Below are positions 61,095-64,000 of a stretch of 64,000 nt of DNA, piece by piece. A program made the position numbers and the translations under genes. The notes beneath the pieces are model-generated. The model was not told where the DNA came from. It did not search any database and saw only the letters and a list, made by a program, of their open reading frames with translations. Positions within the stretch are counted from its first letter, which is position 1. The number at the start of each line of letters is the position of its first letter. The stretch is from assembly GCA_002382085.1 (NCBI GenBank), contig DFZK01000005.1:62001-126000 (forward strand). The letters are read 5' to 3'. This stretch comes from Sulfurospirillum sp. UBA4058. GTDB lineage: Bacteria > Campylobacterota > Campylobacteria > Campylobacterales > Sulfurospirillaceae.

Positions 61095-62425
61095 TGCCTA
61101 ACGGCGGTGATGGGTTTTCGAAAAAGGTAAAAGAAGAGCGTGACGTTGTGCGAATAGATTTTTGCCGTACCGCGAAGTCCGATAGAGGGAACATAACCGT
61201 TTTCTTGAATATCGTCAAACTCCGCGACGATACGATACGACAAAATATTTTGTTCTGTCAGTTCGGGTTTGTAAGAAATATATTTCACTTTGGCATTCCA
61301 TGCGTTGATCGGGTCATTGTCAAAAAACGCTTTCACGGAAGCGTTTTCTTCCAAAAAAAGAGCATCGTTAACGGGCAGCATGATTTTGAGTTCGATTTTG
61401 CGCTCATCGGCAATTAAAAAAATGCGTTCTCCCGTCGCGACGGGTTTTCCCTTCCAGTCGTTGGGATTGGTGATAATGGCAATCCCCTCTTCTTTTGCAA
61501 AAATGGAGGTTTTATCCAACTGATCTTTGGCATGTGCGAGTTCGGCTTCTTTGAGTTTAACGTGATTTTCAAGCTGTGCGATTTGGCTTTTTTGTTTCGG
61601 GTCAAAAAAACTACTTTGTCTGGCGGTAAACAATTCGGCATTGCTCACGTCAAGCGTTCGTTTCGCGACCAAATAGTTGTTGTTAAAATCAACGTCGTCA
61701 AATTTGACAACCTGTTGATCTTTCGTTATTTTTTCGTTTGGAAAAACTTTCACCTCTTCGATGACCGCATTCAGAGGCGACGTGACCACGTAAGGATTTT
61801 TGGCATCCACTTCTAGGGGTGCTAAAACAGAGAGTTTCACGGGCATAAACATCAGGACAAGAAGCGTTAATGCCGCTAGTTTGACGTATTTACTGCGAAA
61901 CGAGATGTTTTTCAGTGTTTGCGACAAAGCGCATTGACGCATCGCAAATAAAAAATACGCTAAAGACGAAGAGAGATGTTTGCACAAAGCAACGTCGTTT
62001 TCAGTCCACGGCTCTTCTTTAAACAGCAATAACAGGTAATGGGTTTGCTTGCGTTCTTTCTCGCAATGAAGCGGTACCGATAAAAGGTGCGGAGGTGCAA
62101 ACTCGTAAAAGGATTTGGCGTTGATCTCTTTGACATCACGCGTAGGATCAACGATGAAAATGGCTTGTGCTTTTTCATGATGTCTAAGGTCTTCGACAAG
62201 CTCTTCAATCCACTGAACGTAAGGCGATGTCGCATCCATAATAGCGATATCCGAGATAGCGACAACGCGGTATTTTTCTCGTAAATCGGTCGTTAACAAT
62301 ACCCCTTGCGTATAGGGAATAAGATTTCTCGTTTCATTAACGACTTGAAAGTAAAGCTCTTTGAGGGTTTCACAGCTCCTACAGTTATGTTCTAACTGTA
62401 GGAGTTTTGCAATGGTCGGTTCCAA
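61079..62425 (-). CDS. GAF domain - HlyD-type periplasmic adaptor protein
   Basis: 448 residues. Residues 1-170 resemble a cytoplasmic GAF domain (CRSCETLKELYFQVVNETRN, LSVPLHCEKERKQTHYLLLL), a single membrane helix follows (LAALTLLVLMFMPVKLSVLA, about 190-210), then a periplasmic HlyD/MFP part with a biotinyl-lipoyl-like stretch (PLNAVIEEVKVFPNEKI), a short coiled coil and a beta barrel (RIVAEFDDI). Start is TTG with GAGAGA upstream, 13 bases after the adhesin stop. A sensory domain fused to an export adaptor suggests ligand-gated secretion. Confidence 0.78.
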   Translation of the reverse strand: MEPTIAKLLQLEHNCRSCETLKELYFQVVNETRNLIPYTQGVLLTTDLREKYRVVAISDIAIMDATSPYVQWIEELVEDLRHHEKAQAIFIVDPTRDVKEINAKSFYEFAPPHLLSVPLHCEKERKQTHYLLLLFKEEPWTENDVALCKHLSSSLAYFLFAMRQCALSQTLKNISFRSKYVKLAALTLLVLMFMPVKLSVLAPLEVDAKNPYVVTSPLNAVIEEVKVFPNEKITKDQQVVKFDDVDFNNNYLVAKRTLDVSNAELFTARQSSFFDPKQKSQIAQLENHVKLKEAELAHAKDQLDKTSIFAKEEGIAIITNPNDWKGKPVATGERIFLIADERKIELKIMLPVNDALFLEENASVKAFFDNDPINAWNAKVKYISYKPELTEQNILSYRIVAEFDDIQENGYVPSIGLRGTAKIYSHNVTLFFYLFRKPITAVRQWIGW

Positions 62426-62438
62426 TCTCTCTCTTTTC

Positions 62439-64000
62439 TTATGCGAGTAGTTTCGTTAAATAAGAGCCGTAATGCTCTAGTCGTTGGTTTTCAAGCGCAA
62501 TTTGCTCTTTAAAGCCTACGAAGCTCTTGGCATCGGTTTGATTTTTAGTTTTTAACTGTTTCAAATCGATGGTAAGATTTAGCACTCTCGTCGTGCCGTC
62601 TGAGTTGATCGCCTTGATGCTTACATGTAACGTCTCTAGCTCGTCAAGTAACGTACCGGTAATGTTACCCGTTCTTGGATCAAACGACAAGCCTTGAGGG
62701 AGTGCGGCACCGTCAGCTAGGGTTACGACAAAACTTTGCGCAAGGTTTGTGTCGACGACTTTGACTTCAATGTAGTTATTGACGAGTTTGATCTCTTCAA
62801 TGGCAATGCCGACAAGAGAAAACGAGTCTTGGTTGGATTGATTAAAGACAATTTGCCCGTTGGTTAAAACGTTCACGTCGACATTGACCTGAAGGGCACC
62901 ATTACCGCCTTGTACGTTCCTTTGTGTTGTCGTCTCATTTGTTGAAGCGGAACGCTCGTTTTGATCGCCTTGTCCTTGCTCATTTCCCGTCAATCGAGCT
63001 TCAGCTCTAGGATTCGTTGTTTCATTGGCACCGATCCCCCTATTTTCGCCGCCTAAACCTTCATTTCCCGATGGGGAAGACGTACTTAAAAAGCCTCTTC
63101 CCGGCTCGGTTGGCAATCCACCGCCGGATTGTGGTGCATTCGGTGTCGTATTTAAAACACCCAATCCGTTCAGAGAACCACCGGTTGATCCTCCATTTCC
63201 CAAATTGGTTCCGGCAGATGTTCCTGTACCGCCGGACGTATCCGTCGTGCCGCCACTGACCGATGGCGTCGGTTTTGCCGTTTCAAGAGGAGCCGGGGCG
63301 ATGACGAGCATTGAATAAGTGCGGCTAATGGTTGCACCAAACGGATCCGTCGCTTTGAGCGTAATCTCGAAAACTCCCGACTGCGAAGCTCTTCCCGAGA
63401 TGACGCCCGTTACGGGATCGATCGTTAATCCTATCGGTAAGTTCGTTGCTTCAAACGCAAAAACATTGCTTGCGTCGCTATCGCTGAATAAAACAGAAAT
63501 ATCTTTGGTATAAACGTCTCCAAACGGTATTTCGACGTTAATATTATCCAATGCAACGGTTGGGGCATCGTTGGTACCCGCAATCGTAACGGAAAAATTC
63601 GAAACGGTTGTTAATCCTTCCGCATCCGTAACGGCAACGGGAATCACGATAGTGTCGGTTTCGCCTTGTCCGATATAGTTATAGCTTGAAGAATCAAACG
63701 TAAATGAACCATCTTCGTGTAAAACAAAACCCGCAGGAGCTGTTCCATAAACGCTAAACGTCAGAGAGCTGCTATCGACGTCACTTGCCGGTAAGACGCC
63801 TCGGAGTTGATTCCCCTCGGTCACGCTTCCGGATTGTGCTTCAAATACGGGGCTGTCATTAACCGCGTTGATCGTGATCGCAATCGTTTGAGTCTGTTCT
63901 AATCGATTGCCCTCGCCGATATTGCCAAGATCGTTGATATGAATCGTTAAACTATCGCTTCCGTTGTAGTCGTGATTTGGTGTGTATTTTAACCCATCCA
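62439..64000 (-). CDS. C-terminal part of a giant cadherin-like surface protein (5' end outside window)
   Basis: About 520 residues visible; the frame continues beyond the right edge. Repeated bacterial cadherin/Ig-like modules are seen (TPNHDYNGSDSLTIHI, ITINAVNDSPVFEAQSGSV, VTIAGTNDAPTV, then two dystroglycan-cadherin-like units with LPIGLTIDPVTGVISG and LPQGLSFDPRTGNITG). Between them lies a 140-residue Gly/Ser/Thr/Asn-rich linker. The C-terminus ends in a basic, helical tail (LEHYGSYLTKLLA) and has no glycine-rich calcium nonapeptides or usual type I signal. It is the first gene seen of the operon with the GAF-HlyD and M50-HlyD genes. Probably a surface adhesin or matrix protein. Confidence 0.82.
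   Translation of the reverse strand, partial: DGLKYTPNHDYNGSDSLTIHINDLGNIGEGNRLEQTQTIAITINAVNDSPVFEAQSGSVTEGNQLRGVLPASDVDSSSLTFSVYGTAPAGFVLHEDGSFTFDSSSYNYIGQGETDTIVIPVAVTDAEGLTTVSNFSVTIAGTNDAPTVALDNINVEIPFGDVYTKDISVLFSDSDASNVFAFEATNLPIGLTIDPVTGVISGRASQSGVFEITLKATDPFGATISRTYSMLVIAPAPLETAKPTPSVSGGTTDTSGGTGTSAGTNLGNGGSTGGSLNGLGVLNTTPNAPQSGGGLPTEPGRGFLSTSSPSGNEGLGGENRGIGANETTNPRAEARLTGNEQGQGDQNERSASTNETTTQRNVQGGNGALQVNVDVNVLTNGQIVFNQSNQDSFSLVGIAIEEIKLVNNYIEVKVVDTNLAQSFVVTLADGAALPQGLSFDPRTGNITGTLLDELETLHVSIKAINSDGTTRVLNLTIDLKQLKTKNQTDAKSFVGFKEQIALENQRLEHYGSYLTKLLA

Noticed and set aside
63017..63318. Two Pro-rich plus-strand frames opposite the adhesin linker
   Set aside because: They mirror the Gly/Thr/Ser-rich linker of the minus-strand gene and have no supporting signals.

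Overview
The window is a chromosomal segment of a Campylobacterota (epsilonproteobacterial) genome, most like Sulfurospirillum or a neighbouring free-living sulfur/hydrogen-oxidising genus; the genus is inferred from protein content and gene order, not proven. Nearly every base is coding, genes overlap by 1-8 nt in long one-way operons, TTG/GTG starts are common, and the gene order murA-moeA, flgA-ubiX-coaD-tmk-hisS-speA-cysE and ilvB-ilvH-lpxD is as in Campylobacter.

Layout. 1-4.1 kb: 3' part of murA, moeA and a methyl-accepting chemotaxis protein. 4.2-10.6 kb: tRNA-Gly and a compact operon flgA-ubiX-coaD-tmk-hisS-speA-cysE. 10.6-17.7 kb: an iron-only nitrogenase island, anfD-anfG-anfK, a PNPOx-fold flavoprotein, the sigma-54 activator anfA and a divergent lone nifE-like gene. 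Its promoter region carries a TAC-N6-GTA activator site and a -24/-12 sigma-54 promoter. 17.8-20.3 kb: an aspartate-type aminotransferase and a GltD-like flavoprotein. 20.3-25.1 kb (minus strand): a small conserved protein, lpxD, ilvH, ilvB with a structured leader, a Ppx/GppA phosphatase and a small membrane protein. 25.3-28.4 kb: a Tat-type sulfide:quinone-reductase-like flavoprotein, a lipoprotein cytochrome c and a cytochrome b561/dihaem c fusion. 28.5-30.3 kb: pdxJ-pdxA. 30.3-34.0 kb (minus): nickel ECF transporter nikKMLQO plus a methyltransferase, with a NikR-like operator. 34.0-42.5 kb (minus): selU/mnmH, a HIT protein, trpC, a TPR lipoprotein, a YkgJ-type protein, a TrmN6-like methyltransferase, a 960-residue coiled-coil protein and a flavoprotein reductase. 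42.6-47.2 kb: proA, a short ABC ATPase, DedA, a CheX-like protein, a J-domain protein and class II DAHP synthase. 47.8-52.4 kb: an AapJQMP/Bzt amino-acid ABC transporter. 52.4-58.7 kb: ilvA, a CoA-binding protein, a second chemoreceptor, trmA, a DUF445 protein and a B12-binding radical SAM protein. 58.8 kb: tRNA-Pro. 59-64 kb (minus): a three-gene unit of a giant cadherin-like surface protein (cut by the window end), a GAF-HlyD adaptor and a PqqD-like/M50 protease/HlyD fusion.

How it fits together. The catalytic genes encode an Fe-only nitrogenase without its reductase gene anfH or a nifN partner nearby, so reductase and cofactor assembly must come from elsewhere in the genome. Nickel uptake fits a [NiFe]-hydrogenase lifestyle, and the SQR-cytochrome unit fits sulfide-driven electron input. 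The two most unusual parts are the anf island, which sits between cysE and the aminotransferase gene in an otherwise conserved block, and the adhesin/GAF-HlyD/M50-HlyD unit, which looks like an export system with no ABC transporter visible.
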